DNA of 64,000 bases from Methylorubrum populi (GTDB lineage: Bacteria; Pseudomonadota; Alphaproteobacteria; Rhizobiales; Beijerinckiaceae), in assembly GCA_036946625.1 (NCBI GenBank), contig JAQIIU010000002.1, forward strand, positions 1,054,001-1,118,000, written 5' to 3'. This document shows, piece by piece, positions 48,112 through 58,450 of the stretch. The notes under the pieces are model-generated. The model searched no databases, was not told the origin of the DNA, and saw only the letters and a program-made list of their open reading frames with translations. The translations under genes were made by a program, and so were the position numbers. Within the stretch, counting starts at the first letter, position 1. Each line of letters opens with the position of its first letter.

Positions 48112-48929
48112 GGCGCTGGCTCCAAGCCCCCTCGCCCCGCCGCAGGACGAGGCCCTGCGACCGCCCGGCAGCGTCGTCACCGAGCGACCGCTCGTGCGCC
48201 GGCTGCTGATCGCGATCGCGCTGATCTTCCTCGGCCTGTTCCTCGTCCTGCCGCTTCTGACGGTGTTCGCCCAGGCACTCGCCAAGGGCTGGGGCGCCTA
48301 CCTCGCCGCCTTCTCCGAGCCCGATGCCCAAGCGGCGATCCGGCTCACCCTCACGGTCGCGGCGATCGCCGTGCCGTTCAACCTCGTCTTCGGCGTCGCC
48401 GCGGCCTGGGCCATCGCCAAGTTCGAGTTCCGGGCCAAGAACCTGCTGGTCACGCTGATCGATCTGCCGTTCTCGGTCTCGCCGGTGGTCTCGGGCCTGA
48501 TCTACGTGCTCGTGTTCGGTTCGCGCGGCCTGTTCGGGCCGTTCCTCATGGAGCACGACATCCAGATCATCTTCGCGATTCCCGGCATCGTGCTCGCCAC
48601 GGTCTTCGTGACCTTCCCCTTCGTCGCCCGTCAGTTGATCCCGCTGATGCAGGAACAGGGGACGGCCGAGGAAGAGGCGGCGCTGACGCTCGGCGCCTCC
48701 GGCTGGCACGCCTTCCGGACGGTGACGTTGCCCAACATCCGCTGGGGCCTGCTCTACAGCGTCCTGCTCTGCAATGCCCGCGCGATGGGCGAGTTCGGTG
48801 CGGTCTCCGTGGTCTCCGGCCACATCCGGGGCCTCACCAACACGCTGCCGCTGCACGTGGAGATCCTCTACAATGAGTACAACTTCGTTGCCTCGTTCGC
48901 CGTCGCCTCCCTCCTTGCCGGCCTCGCTC

Positions 48930-50054
<1,125 letters not shown>

Positions 50055-50124
50055 ACCCGCCTCCGGGACGTTCCTCGTCCCGGGTGATTCGAACTCCGGC
50101 TTCTGCACCACGCCGCGGGACACG

Positions 50125-50163
50125 CCCAGGGCCATCGCTTGAAGCGATGGCCCTGGGTTTTTT
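50125..50163 (+). terminator. Rho-independent terminator of the sulfate operon
   Basis: A perfect 16-bp stem (CCCAGGGCCATCGCTT and its complement, one-base loop as written) is followed by six T residues, about 70 bases after cysA. It is also the head of a family 2 element. Confidence 0.85.
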
Positions 50164-50257
50164 GCAAGCCTCAGACGCCGGCGCCCGCGTCCGCGGGCTC
50201 AGGCTTTCGCTCCGCGCCGCGAAGCCGCTCATGCGGCTTCGAGCGATGGCCCTGGGG
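50125..50257. repeat. Family 2 element, copy at the sulfate operon end
   Basis: It shares head, middle (GCCGGCGCCCGCGTCCGCGGGCTCAGG, in parts) and tail (CGGCTTCGAGCGATGGCCCTGG) with the element at 8085. The tail is the inverse of the head, so the whole unit is a nested palindrome. Confidence 0.8.
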
Positions 50258-50285
50258 ACACGCCCCCCCCGCTCGATTGCGATCG

Positions 50286-51773
50286 TTACCGGAACGGCGG
50301 CTCGTCGAAGCTCCTGAGCTTGCGCGAGTGCAGGCCCGCCCGGTCGGTGCGCAGCGCGTCGAGGGTGGCGAGCCCGATCCGGAGATGCTCGGCCACCGCC
50401 CGCTCGTAAAAGGCGTTGGCCGCGCCCGGCAGCTTGATCTCGCCGTGCAGCGGCTTGTCGGAGACGCAGAGCAGCGTGCCGTAGGGCACCCGCAGGCGAA
50501 ACCCCTGCGCGGCGATGGTGCCGCTCTCCATGTCGACGGCGATCGCCCGCGAGAGGTTGATGCGCCGCCGCTCCTGGCTGAAGCGAAGCTCCCAGTTGCG
50601 ATCGTCGTAGGTCACCACGGTGCCGGTGCGCAGGCGGCGCTTGAGCGCGTCCGCCCGCTCGCCGGTGACTGCGGCGGCGGCCGATTGCAGGGCGATCTGC
50701 ACCTCGGCGAGCGCCGGCACCGGGATCTCCGGCGGCACGAGGTCGTCGAGGATGCGGTCGCGGCGGAGATATCCGTGGGCGAGCACGTAATCGCCGATGG
50801 TCTGCGACTGGCGCAGGCCGCCGCAATGGCCGACCATCAGCCAGCAATGCGGACGCAGCACCGCGAGATGGTCGGTGACCGTCTTGGCGTTCGAGGGGCC
50901 GACGCCGATGTTGACCAGCGTCGTACCCTGGGGCGCCCCGTCGGGCCCGTGGCCGACGAGGTGGTAGGCCGGCATCTGGTACTTGTGCCAGGGCGAGGCG
51001 GCGATCAGCGCCGCCGGGTCGGCCGAGGCCGCATCGGCCCGCGCGACGACGAGGCCGCCGGGCAGGACCAGCCGCTCCCCCTCCCCCGCCGCGAGCCGCT
51101 CCAACCCGTGGCGGACGAAGCCGTCGACGTAGCGGTGGTAGTTGGTGAGCAGGATCCAGGGCTGGATCTCGCGCCAGTCCGAGCCGGTGTAATGCACCAG
51201 CCGCCGCAGGGAGTAGTCGGTGCGCACGCCGTCGAACAGGGCGAGCGGGCGCGGCTCGCCCGGCGCCTCCAGCCACAGCCCGTCGGCCACCTCGTCGCCG
51301 ACCACCGAGAGGAGCGGGGTGGGAAACAGCGTGGCGAGGTCGCTGGTGCTGACCCCGCTGCCGCCGAGATCGGTGCCGGGCTCGACGACGTAGGGGTAGG
51401 GGATTTCCTGCCCCGAGAGCCCGACCTCGATGCTCGCGCCGTAATCGCCGACGAGCGGCCGCAACTGCTCCAGCAGGTAGGCGCGGAAATAGCCGGGCTG
51501 GGTCACCGTGGTGGCGTAGAGCCCCGGCGCCTGGAACTTGGCGGTCGCCCGGTTGAGACGCGGCAGCGGCCCCGTCGGCCGGTAGGTCAGGCGCAGTTCG
51601 GGATAGCGGAACTGGAGCCGCTCGGCCGCGTCCGGCGGGATACGGCGTTCGAGGTAGCGGTTCAACGCCGTCCGGAGTGCCCGGATCGCACCCGCGTGCA
51701 GGGCCTCCAGCCGGTCGACCGCGCTCTCCGCGTCGGCGACGGCCTCCATCGGCCGCAACTCGTCGATGACCAT
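50286..51773 (-). CDS. amn: AMP nucleosidase
   Basis: The enzyme splits AMP into adenine and ribose 5-phosphate in purine salvage. The 495-residue product has the N-terminal AMP-nucleosidase-specific domain (FDGVRTDYSLRRLVHYTGSDWREIQPWILLTNYHRYVDGF, in parts) and a C-terminal phosphorylase-like domain. The latter carries NIGVGPSNAKTVTDHLAVLRP, GHCGGLR and AVDMESGTIAAQGFR. Length and blocks match the family well. Confidence 0.93.
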   Translation of the reverse strand: MVIDELRPMEAVADAESAVDRLEALHAGAIRALRTALNRYLERRIPPDAAERLQFRYPELRLTYRPTGPLPRLNRATAKFQAPGLYATTVTQPGYFRAYLLEQLRPLVGDYGASIEVGLSGQEIPYPYVVEPGTDLGGSGVSTSDLATLFPTPLLSVVGDEVADGLWLEAPGEPRPLALFDGVRTDYSLRRLVHYTGSDWREIQPWILLTNYHRYVDGFVRHGLERLAAGEGERLVLPGGLVVARADAASADPAALIAASPWHKYQMPAYHLVGHGPDGAPQGTTLVNIGVGPSNAKTVTDHLAVLRPHCWLMVGHCGGLRQSQTIGDYVLAHGYLRRDRILDDLVPPEIPVPALAEVQIALQSAAAAVTGERADALKRRLRTGTVVTYDDRNWELRFSQERRRINLSRAIAVDMESGTIAAQGFRLRVPYGTLLCVSDKPLHGEIKLPGAANAFYERAVAEHLRIGLATLDALRTDRAGLHSRKLRSFDEPPFR

Positions 51774-51911
51774 GCGCTCTCCCCGATCCCTCGCGCCGGT
51801 CTATACCGACCTGGACCACAAGACGAGCAAGTCGCCCGCCGGACCGCCTTGCGGCGGGCGTGGCCCGCGGCGACAAGACGGTGGGCTTTGCGATGCGACG
51901 GAGTGCGGCGG

Positions 51912-52412
51912 ATGAATGAGGATGTCGAGCGGCGCCCCGGCGAGGAGACGGTTTCCCTGCCCGCCGCATACGACGCCGGCCTCTACTTCATCGGCCGGGT
52001 ACGCACGCCCTGGAAGAACCGGTCGGAATGCCCGAAGAACGGCACGCAGACCGACGCGGTCTGCACCCTGGAGGTCGAGGCCCGCTACCGCCCCGCGCTC
52101 CGGAACGTGGAGGGCGCCACCCACCTGATCGTGCTCTACTGGATGGACCGGGCCGCCCGCGACCTCGTGCGCCAGCGCCCGCGCCACGCCGAGGGCAGCC
52201 GCGGCACCTTTTCGCTGCGCTCGCCGGCCCGGCCGAACCCGGTGGCGCTGGCGGTGGTGGAGCGGCTCGCGATCGAGGACGGCACGGTGAGCGTGCGCGG
52301 GCTCGACTGCATCGACGGCACGCCGCTGATCGACATCAAGCCCTACCACGCCTCGACCGACAGCCGCCCGGAGGCCCGGGTCGACCGGGCCGGAACCGCG
52401 TCGCGAGCCTGA
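51912..52412 (+). CDS. trmO: TrmO (TsaA/VirR family) tRNA t6A37 N6-methyltransferase
   Basis: The 166-residue protein has the family's beta-barrel motifs GRVRTPWKNRSECPKNG, LIVLYWMDRA, RGTFSLRSPARPNPVAL and LDCIDGTPLIDIKPYHA. The characterised E. coli member adds a methyl group to t6A37 in tRNAThr using SAM. Many bacterial members remain untested, so the assignment rests on family membership. Confidence 0.85.
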   Translation: MNEDVERRPGEETVSLPAAYDAGLYFIGRVRTPWKNRSECPKNGTQTDAVCTLEVEARYRPALRNVEGATHLIVLYWMDRAARDLVRQRPRHAEGSRGTFSLRSPARPNPVALAVVERLAIEDGTVSVRGLDCIDGTPLIDIKPYHASTDSRPEARVDRAGTASRA

Positions 52413-52527
52413 GGCGGCCCTGTCGGCGATCGGTCCAAATACAAATTCGCTATCTGAGCGAGCATAGCGTCATGTGTGTGCCTGCCCTGGTTTCATTCGC
52501 CAGGGTTCCGCGCAGCCGGCGGCAACT

Positions 52528-52686
52528 CATACCGTTTCCGATCGATCGCTTCGGGTTTCGCCCCACGCCGTCCTCGCGAGCGGCCGCGAAGCGATCCAGG
52601 GCGCGACCTGTCCGGAAAGGGCGCGCCCTGGATGGCCACGGCTTCGCCTCGCAAGGACGCAGGACAGGCCGAAGTCATCATCCGGC
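52528..52686. repeat. Family 1 interspersed repeat, copy D
   Basis: The copy runs from CATACCGTTTCCGATCGATCGC through GCGAAGCGATCCAGGGCGCG and CGCGCCCTGGATGGCCACGG to GAAGTCATCATCCGGCC. The right terminus is replaced by IS110-type remnant sequence. Confidence 0.8.
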
Positions 52687-52706
52687 CCACGGCGCCCGGA
52701 ATGTTG

Positions 52707-52917
52707 CGCCCGAGCCCAGCCTCGCCGGCCTCGCTCCCTTCGACCACGACAGCGGGCAGCATGAAGGCGAACGCCACATCGGCGGCGGACGCGCCTGATC
52801 GACCGCGGCAAGACCCACAAGAAGGCGCTGATCGCCTTCGCCCGCAAGCTCCTCACCTACGCCAACGCCGCCCTCGCCAGAGGCACCCCATGGCAAGCCC
52901 ACACGCCGGCCGCATAA
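52707..52917 (+). pseudogene. IS110-family transposase remnant (internally deleted)
   Basis: Two fragments in different frames match the C-terminal part of IS110-type transposases. The first reads PSLAGLAPFDHDSGQHEGER then HIGGGRA (frame ending 52798). After an abrupt junction, LIDRGKTHKKALIAFARKLL and TYANAALARGTPWQ follow (52795-52917). The intervening GR..VR..LYM region is missing, so it is dead. Confidence 0.65.
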
Positions 52918-52923
52918 CGGTTG

Positions 52924-52971
52924 CTCAGGATGAGGATCGGGGTGGGATTTTCCCGGTCAACGGGCTCTCAG
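52924..52971. repeat. Family 3 repeat, short partial copy
   Basis: CTCAGGATGAGGATCGGGGTGGGA is followed by CGGTCAACGGGCTCTCAG, the outer arm of family 3. It lies between the IS110 remnant and the DUF1810 gene. Confidence 0.6.
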
Positions 52972-52978
52972 TTCCGGA

Positions 52979-53407
52979 TCACCCGCGCTCCAGCGCCTCC
53001 AGGGTCATCGGATCGGGCCGGCCCTCGAAGAACGTGTTCAGCGCCCGCACGAAATCCGGCTCGTCGGGATCGGCCCGCCCGAACAGCGTCATGCAAGAGC
53101 GGAACTTCATGTCGTCGGGCGTGCCGAACAGGGCGCGGGCCGAGCGGTCCTTCCAGGCATTCGCGGCCCCTGTGCAGGCGCGCAGGCGCTCGCCGAGCAA
53201 CGGGTGGGCGAGATAGGCCCGCGCCTCCGCGAGCGAGCGGATTGCGTAGCGGCGGGCCATGGCGCTGGAGCCGAGCCCGGCGATCTGCGGAAGCACGAAC
53301 CACATCCAATGGCTCGCCTTGCGCCCGGCCCGAAGCTCGGCAAGCGCCTGCCCGTAGACATCGGCCTGAGCCTCCACGAAGCGGTTGAGGTCGAAGGGAT
53401 CGTCCAC
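52979..53407 (-). CDS. DUF1810 family protein
   Basis: The 142-residue protein has the family blocks LNRFVEAQADVYGQALAELRAGRK, HWMWFVLPQIAGLGSSAMARRYAI and LFGTPDDMKFRSCMTLFG. The role of the family is not known. The GTG at 53407 is used because AAGGAG lies 6 bases upstream. The 320-base stretch upstream (53408-53728) contains no other gene. Confidence 0.85.
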   Translation of the reverse strand: MDDPFDLNRFVEAQADVYGQALAELRAGRKASHWMWFVLPQIAGLGSSAMARRYAIRSLAEARAYLAHPLLGERLRACTGAANAWKDRSARALFGTPDDMKFRSCMTLFGRADPDEPDFVRALNTFFEGRPDPMTLEALERG

Positions 53408-53728
53408 GATAGACTCCTTGACGGCGGATTGCAGGCTCTCGGCGACCGGCCGGTATCGTCTCTCCCCATGAGGTCTCGCGCGAGAGGCAGGGCAAACCGG
53501 CACGGCGCGCAACCGTTCCTCAGAACCCGTTTGAGCGGCTGTTCTGGCGTCCCGGACGGTCCACATGCTGAAGTGCTGCGCCAGTCGACCCGAAATACGC
53601 CGCGACGCCTTCCCCGGAAGACCGCTGCCCTGGGATCGATCGTCCGGGATGCTTCGAGGCCGAGCTTTCGCTCGGCACCTCGGCATGAGGAACGATGGGC
53701 TTGCCAGAACAACTGATACGAACAGGTT

Positions 53729-53948
53729 CTCAGAGCCTGTTTGACCGGCTGCCGTGTCTTCGTCAGGCAACGGCAAGGCGAGAGGAAGATCCTACTCCCA
53801 TCCCCACCCTCATCCTGAGGTGCCGGAGCGGAGGCCTCGAAGGGTGCTCCAGGAATCACGCGGGATCTGGAGCACCCTTCGAGGCCGCTCACGCGGCACC
53901 TCAGGATGAGGGTCGAGATGGGATCACTACAGTCAAACAGGTTCTCAG
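53729..53948. repeat. Family 3 repeat, copy 2 (inverted)
   Basis: This is the inverted counterpart of 45003-45226 with the same order of outer arms, spacers and CTCATCCTGAGG palindrome. Its right end includes the TGA stop of the next minus-strand gene. The left end is preceded by GAACAGGTT, making a small extra palindrome. Confidence 0.85.
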
Positions 53949-54862
53949 GCGAGTGCCGCCATCGCCGCGAATACGAGGGCGTGACGCGCGGCGAGCGCCT
54001 CGACGTCGCCGCCGTAGCCGCCGCCGATCACCGCGCAGAGCGGGATGTTGTCCGCCCGCGCGAGGCCGACGACGTAGCGGTCGCGGGCGGACAGGCCGTC
54101 GTCGGTGAGGCAGAGGCGGCCGAGCCGGTCGTCGCGATGGGGATCGACGCCGGCATTGTAGAAGATCAGGTCGGGCGAAAAATCCCGCACGAGCGCGGGC
54201 AGGCGCGCCTCCAGCACCGCACGATACGCCGCGTCGCCGAGCCCGTCGGGCAGGCCGATATCGAGATCGCCCGGCACCTTGTCGTAGGGGTAGTTGCGCT
54301 CGCAATGGATCGAGAGCGTGAACAGGTCGGGCTCGCGGGCGAGGCAGTCGGCGGTGCCATCGCCCTGATGCACGTCGAGGTCGATGATCAGCGCCCGGGT
54401 GATCGCGCCCTCCCGCCGCAGTGCCAGGGCGGCGACCGCCACGTCGTTGAACACGCAGAAGCCCGCGCCGCCCGCCCGCCGCGCATGGTGGCTGCCGCCC
54501 GCCGTGCTGCCGGCAAGCCCGTGGGCCAGTGCGAGCCGCGCCGCGCAGAGGGTGCCGCCGGCGGATGCCCGGGCGCGGGCGGCGACCCCCTCCGTCACCG
54601 GCAGGCCGATCGCCCGCTCGACGGCGCGCGGCACCCGCGCGGCGAGCACCACCTCGACATAGGCCGGATCGTGCGCGCCCGCGAGCAGGGCCGCGTCGGC
54701 GGGCTCCGGGGTGACGAAACCGTGGGGCGCGAGGCCGCTGGCGCGCAGGATCTCGGCCAGCCGGCCGTACTTGCGCATCGGGAAGCGGTGGCCCTCCGGC
54801 AGGGCGGCCTCGTAGGCCGGATGGAACACGATCGGCGGCAAAGGGGCGGCCTCGCGGGGCAT
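53945..54862 (-). CDS. Histone-deacetylase-like amidohydrolase
   Basis: The 305-residue enzyme belongs to the zinc deacetylase superfamily that includes AcuC, bacterial HDAC-like amidohydrolases and acetylpolyamine amidohydrolases. The charge-relay pair is His125-His126 (GGSHHARR). Zinc ligands are Asp163 and His165 (IDLDVHQGDGT), and the second Asp is in NAGVDPH. The usual GGGY motif is present (IGGGYGGD). The substrate is unknown. Its stop codon lies in the family 3 repeat. Confidence 0.88.
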   Translation of the reverse strand: MPREAAPLPPIVFHPAYEAALPEGHRFPMRKYGRLAEILRASGLAPHGFVTPEPADAALLAGAHDPAYVEVVLAARVPRAVERAIGLPVTEGVAARARASAGGTLCAARLALAHGLAGSTAGGSHHARRAGGAGFCVFNDVAVAALALRREGAITRALIIDLDVHQGDGTADCLAREPDLFTLSIHCERNYPYDKVPGDLDIGLPDGLGDAAYRAVLEARLPALVRDFSPDLIFYNAGVDPHRDDRLGRLCLTDDGLSARDRYVVGLARADNIPLCAVIGGGYGGDVEALAARHALVFAAMAALA

Positions 54863-54955
54863 CGAGTGTCACACGCCTGATACGGCGGCGCTGCTAGGCC
54901 CGTGATGGGGCGCGCCGTCGCGCCCGGTGACAAGCACCGACGGGAGACGCCGCGC

Positions 54956-56116
54956 ATGATCGCCACGCCGGAGAGCGGCGCGTCCGCCGCCCTCGCGCTC
55001 TGCGCGGTGCTCGTCCTCGTCAACCTCGCGAGCCTCGCGGTGGCGGCCCTGCGCATCGGCCGCCGGGGCAAGCCCTCGGCCTTCCTCGCCGGCCCGCCGG
55101 TCTCGGTGGTGCGCCCCTTGCGCGGCCTGGAAGCGTTCAGCGAGGAGACGCTGCTGGCGAGCTTCCGGCTCGACTATCCTGCCTACGAGCTGATCTTCTG
55201 CGTGGCGGATGCGGGCGATCCGATCCTGCCGCTGCTGGAACGGATGCGGGCGGCCCACCCGCACATCCCCTCGCGGCTGATCCTCGGCGACGAGCGCATC
55301 GGCGGCAACCCGAAGCTCAACAACTGCGTGCGCGGCTGGGACGGCGCCCGGCACGACTGGGTGATCCTGGCCGATTCGAACGTGCTGATGCCCGCCGACT
55401 ACATCCAGCAGATGCAGGCGGCGTGGCGCGCCGATACCGGCCTCGTCTGCTCGACGCCGATCGGCGCACGACCCGAAAACTTCTTCGCCGAGGTGGAGTG
55501 CGCCTTCCTCAACACCCTGCAGGCGCGCTGGCAATATGCCGGCGAGGCGCTCGGCCTCGGTTTCGCGCAGGGCAAGAGCATGCTCTGGCACAAGCCCTTC
55601 CTGGACGCGCAGGGCGGCATCCGCGCGCTCAACGCCGAGATCGCCGAGGACGCCGCCGCGACCAAGCTCGTGCGCGCGGCGGGCCGACGGGTGCATCTCG
55701 TCGCCGCGCCCTTCCGCCAGCCGCTCGGGCGGCGCGACTTCTCCGAGGTGTGGTCGCGGCAGGTGCGCTGGGCGCGGCTGCGGCGGGTCACCTTCCCGCT
55801 GTTCTTCGCCCCCGAGATCGGCATCGGCGCGTTCCTGCCGCTGGCGCTGGCCGGCCTCGTCGCCGGCACGACGGAGGCGGCCCTCTGGCTCGTCGCGACC
55901 GGCGCTCTCTGGTACGGGGCGGAGTTCGCGCTGGCCTTCCGTGCCGGCTGGCACCGCGCGCCGCGCCTGCTGCTGGCCTTCCTCGTGCGCGACGCCCTGC
56001 TGCCGGCGATCTGGGCGAGCGCCTGGGCGCGCACCGCCATCGTCTGGCGCGGCAACCCGATGGACATCCGCACCCGCGACGCCGCCCCGCTGGAGACGGG
56101 GCCGAGCGCGGCTTGA
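54956..56116 (+). CDS. Ceramide-glucosyltransferase-like (GT21/HpnI-type) glycosyltransferase
   Basis: The 386-residue membrane protein has an N-terminal membrane segment, a GT2-like catalytic domain and C-terminal membrane segments. Its D1-D2-D3-(Q/R)xxRW motifs are visible as FCVADAGDP, ILADSNVLM, EIAEDAAATKLV and RQVRWARLRR. Relatives glucosylate ceramide or act on hopanoids (HpnI). The hopanoid partners hpnJ and hpnK are not in the window, so the acceptor is open. The ATG at 54956, with GGGAG upstream, is preferred over 54902. Confidence 0.82.
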   Translation: MIATPESGASAALALCAVLVLVNLASLAVAALRIGRRGKPSAFLAGPPVSVVRPLRGLEAFSEETLLASFRLDYPAYELIFCVADAGDPILPLLERMRAAHPHIPSRLILGDERIGGNPKLNNCVRGWDGARHDWVILADSNVLMPADYIQQMQAAWRADTGLVCSTPIGARPENFFAEVECAFLNTLQARWQYAGEALGLGFAQGKSMLWHKPFLDAQGGIRALNAEIAEDAAATKLVRAAGRRVHLVAAPFRQPLGRRDFSEVWSRQVRWARLRRVTFPLFFAPEIGIGAFLPLALAGLVAGTTEAALWLVATGALWYGAEFALAFRAGWHRAPRLLLAFLVRDALLPAIWASAWARTAIVWRGNPMDIRTRDAAPLETGPSAA

Positions 56117-56192
56117 CCGAAGACACGGCAACGCTCTTGCTTGGCCGGTCACGCTGTGGCCCCCTGACGGGCCGGGATGCGGGGACGCCACG

Positions 56193-57569
56193 ATGCCGAC
56201 GCCTTCGACCGCGCTCGACAGGAGCCTGAACGCCTTCCATCTCTGGGGCATCGCCGTCGGGCTCGTGATCTCGGGCGAGTATTTCGGGTGGAGCTACGGC
56301 TGGGCGCAAGCCGGCACCCTCGGCTTCCTCGTCACCACGCTGTGCGTGGCGGCGATGTACGTGGCCTTCATCTTCAGCTTCACCGAACTCACCACCGCGA
56401 TCCCGCAGGCGGGCGGCCCCTTCGCCTACTCGCTGCGGGCCTTCGGGCCGACGGGGGCGGCGGTCGCCGGTTACGCGACGCTGATCGAGTTCGTGTTCGC
56501 ACCGCCCGCGATCTCGCTCGCCATCGGCGCCTATCTCAACGTCCAGTTCCCCGGCCTCGATCCGAAGCACGCGGCGCTCGGCGCCTACCTGCTGTTCATG
56601 GGGCTCAACATCGTCGGCGTGCGCATCGCCGCCACCTTCGAGCTGTTCGTCACCGTGCTGGCGGTCGCCGAGCTTCTGGTCTTCATGGGGGTCGTCGCCC
56701 CGGCCTTCAGCCTCGCGAACTTCACCGCCGGCGGCTGGGCCGGGCAGGACGGCTTCGGCCCGGCGGCGGTCGGCGGCATCTTCGCGGCGATCCCCTTCGC
56801 GATCTGGTTCTTCCTCGCCATCGAGGGCGTCGCCATGGCGGCCGAAGAGGCCAAGGACCCGAAACGCACCATTCCCATCGCCTACATCACCGGGGTGCTG
56901 ACGCTGACCGCGCTGGCCTTCGGGGTGATGCTGTTCGCGGGTGCGGCCGGTGACTGGCAATCGCTCTCCGACCTCAACGATCCGCTGCCCCAGGCGATGA
57001 AGCGGGTCGTCGGCGAGTCGAGCGGCTGGCTGCACATGCTGGTCTGGCTCGGCCTGTTCGGGCTCGTCGCCTCCTTCCACGGCATCATCATGGGCTATGC
57101 CCGCCAGATCTTCGCGCTGGCCCGCGCCGGCTTCCTGCCCGCCGTGTTCGCGCGGGTGCATCCGCGCTTCCAGACGCCGCACGTGGCGACCCTGGCCGGC
57201 GGCCTCGTCGGCATCGCCGCGATCTACAGCGACAACCTCGTCAGCGTGGCGGGCCAATCGCTCACCGCCAGCATCGTGACCATGGCGGTGTTCGGCGCGC
57301 TCACCATGTACGTGATGAGCATGGCCGCGCTGTTCCGCCTGCGTCGCAGCGAGCCGGATCTCGCCCGGCCCTACCGGGCGCCGCTGTATCCCCTCGCGCC
57401 GGCCTTCGCGCTGGCATTTGCCGTGATCTGCCTGATCGCGCTCATCGTCTACAATCCGCTGATCTTCGCGATCTTCTTCGCCGTGATGGCGGCTGCGGTG
57501 CTGCTCGTGCGGCTCGTGGCGAAGCCGACGGCACCGGCGACGGCTTCCGCTTTCGACCCGGCGATCTAG
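56193..57569 (+). CDS. APC-family permease, ethanolamine-permease type
   Basis: The 458-residue transporter has about 12 membrane segments. The features are those of the EAT group: SGEYFGWSYGWAQAGTLGFL, TELTTAIPQAGGPFAYS, FFLAIEGVAMAAEEAKDPKRTIP and GIIMGYARQIFALARAGFLP. No ethanolamine ammonia-lyase genes adjoin it, so the substrate is presumed rather than shown. A class I amidotransferase gene follows 10 bases downstream and may be co-transcribed. Confidence 0.87.
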   Translation: MPTPSTALDRSLNAFHLWGIAVGLVISGEYFGWSYGWAQAGTLGFLVTTLCVAAMYVAFIFSFTELTTAIPQAGGPFAYSLRAFGPTGAAVAGYATLIEFVFAPPAISLAIGAYLNVQFPGLDPKHAALGAYLLFMGLNIVGVRIAATFELFVTVLAVAELLVFMGVVAPAFSLANFTAGGWAGQDGFGPAAVGGIFAAIPFAIWFFLAIEGVAMAAEEAKDPKRTIPIAYITGVLTLTALAFGVMLFAGAAGDWQSLSDLNDPLPQAMKRVVGESSGWLHMLVWLGLFGLVASFHGIIMGYARQIFALARAGFLPAVFARVHPRFQTPHVATLAGGLVGIAAIYSDNLVSVAGQSLTASIVTMAVFGALTMYVMSMAALFRLRRSEPDLARPYRAPLYPLAPAFALAFAVICLIALIVYNPLIFAIFFAVMAAAVLLVRLVAKPTAPATASAFDPAI

Positions 57570-57579
57570 ATCGAGCCCC

Positions 57580-58284
57580 ATGAGAATCGCCATCCTCGAG
57601 ACCGGCCATCCGCCCGAGCGGCTCGGCGGGCGCTTTGCCTCCTACGGCGCGATGGTCGCGGCGCTGATCGGCCAAGACGCTCTTTCGGGCCACACCTTCG
57701 AGCGCTTCGACGTGACCGCGGGCCACTGGCCCGGAGCGCCGGAGACCTTCGACGCCTTCGTCGTCACCGGCTCGCCGGCCTCGGTCTACGATCCGATCCC
57801 GTGGGTCGCGGATCTTCTCGCCTTCCTGCGCGACCTCGATCCCTCGAAGAAGCTCGTCGGTCTCTGCTTCGGGCATCAGGCCCTGGCGCAGGCCTTCGGC
57901 GGGCGGGTGGAGCGCTCCGAACGCGGCTGGGGCCTGGGGCTGCACGTCTACGGCGTGGTCGAGCGTGCGCCGTTCATGGACGAGGCGGACAAAATCGCCA
58001 TCCCCGTGAGCCATCAGGATCAGGTCGTCGCCCTGCCGCCCGGCGCACGGGTGCTGGCGGGCAGCGCCTTCACGCCCTACGGCGTGCTGGCCTGGACCGA
58101 CCGCCCCGCCCTCTCCTTCCAGTGCCATCCGGAATTCGCGCCCGATTACGCCCGGGCGCTCACCGACGGCCACCGCGCCGGCGCGACGCAGCCCGACCTC
58201 GTCGCCGCGGCGCTGGCCTCGCTGGATGCGCCGCACGACAGCGCCCGGGTGGCGGGCTGGATCCGCCGCTTCCTGAACGCGTAG
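57580..58284 (+). CDS. Class I glutamine amidotransferase-like protein
   Basis: The 234-residue protein has the nucleophile elbow in LVGLCFGHQALAQAFGG and the His-Glu pair in FQCHPEFAPDYA. It lacks a synthase partner domain, like stand-alone amidotransferases acting on gamma-glutamyl compounds or as gamma-glutamyl hydrolases. Its position directly after an ethanolamine-type permease suggests a role in amine or glutamyl-amine use, an inference from context only. Confidence 0.82.
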   Translation: MRIAILETGHPPERLGGRFASYGAMVAALIGQDALSGHTFERFDVTAGHWPGAPETFDAFVVTGSPASVYDPIPWVADLLAFLRDLDPSKKLVGLCFGHQALAQAFGGRVERSERGWGLGLHVYGVVERAPFMDEADKIAIPVSHQDQVVALPPGARVLAGSAFTPYGVLAWTDRPALSFQCHPEFAPDYARALTDGHRAGATQPDLVAAALASLDAPHDSARVAGWIRRFLNA

Positions 58285-58285
58285 G

Positions 58286-58450
58286 TCATCCGGTTCATCG
58301 CTTCGGGTTCTGCCACACGCCGTCATTGCGAGGCTCGGCGCAAGCAATCCAGGGCGCTCCCATGTCCGGAAAGGTCGCGCCGCCGGATCGCTTCGCTGAC
58401 GCTCGCGATGACGGCGCGCGGCAGAGATCCGAAGCCATCAAGCGGATGTC
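58286..58450. repeat. Family 1 interspersed repeat, copy E
   Basis: A more diverged copy: TCATCCGGTTCATCGCTTCGGG, then CGTCATTGCGAGGCTCGGCG, CAAGCAATCCAGGGCGC, CTCGCGATGACGG and GAAGCCATCAAGCGGATGTC. The right end codes the last residues and the stop of the aldo/keto reductase gene. Confidence 0.75.

Noticed and set aside
54956..56116. Naming the glycosyltransferase hpnI
   Set aside because: Motifs fit both GT21 ceramide glucosyltransferases and HpnI; the hopanoid partners hpnJ/hpnK are absent from the window, so no symbol is given.
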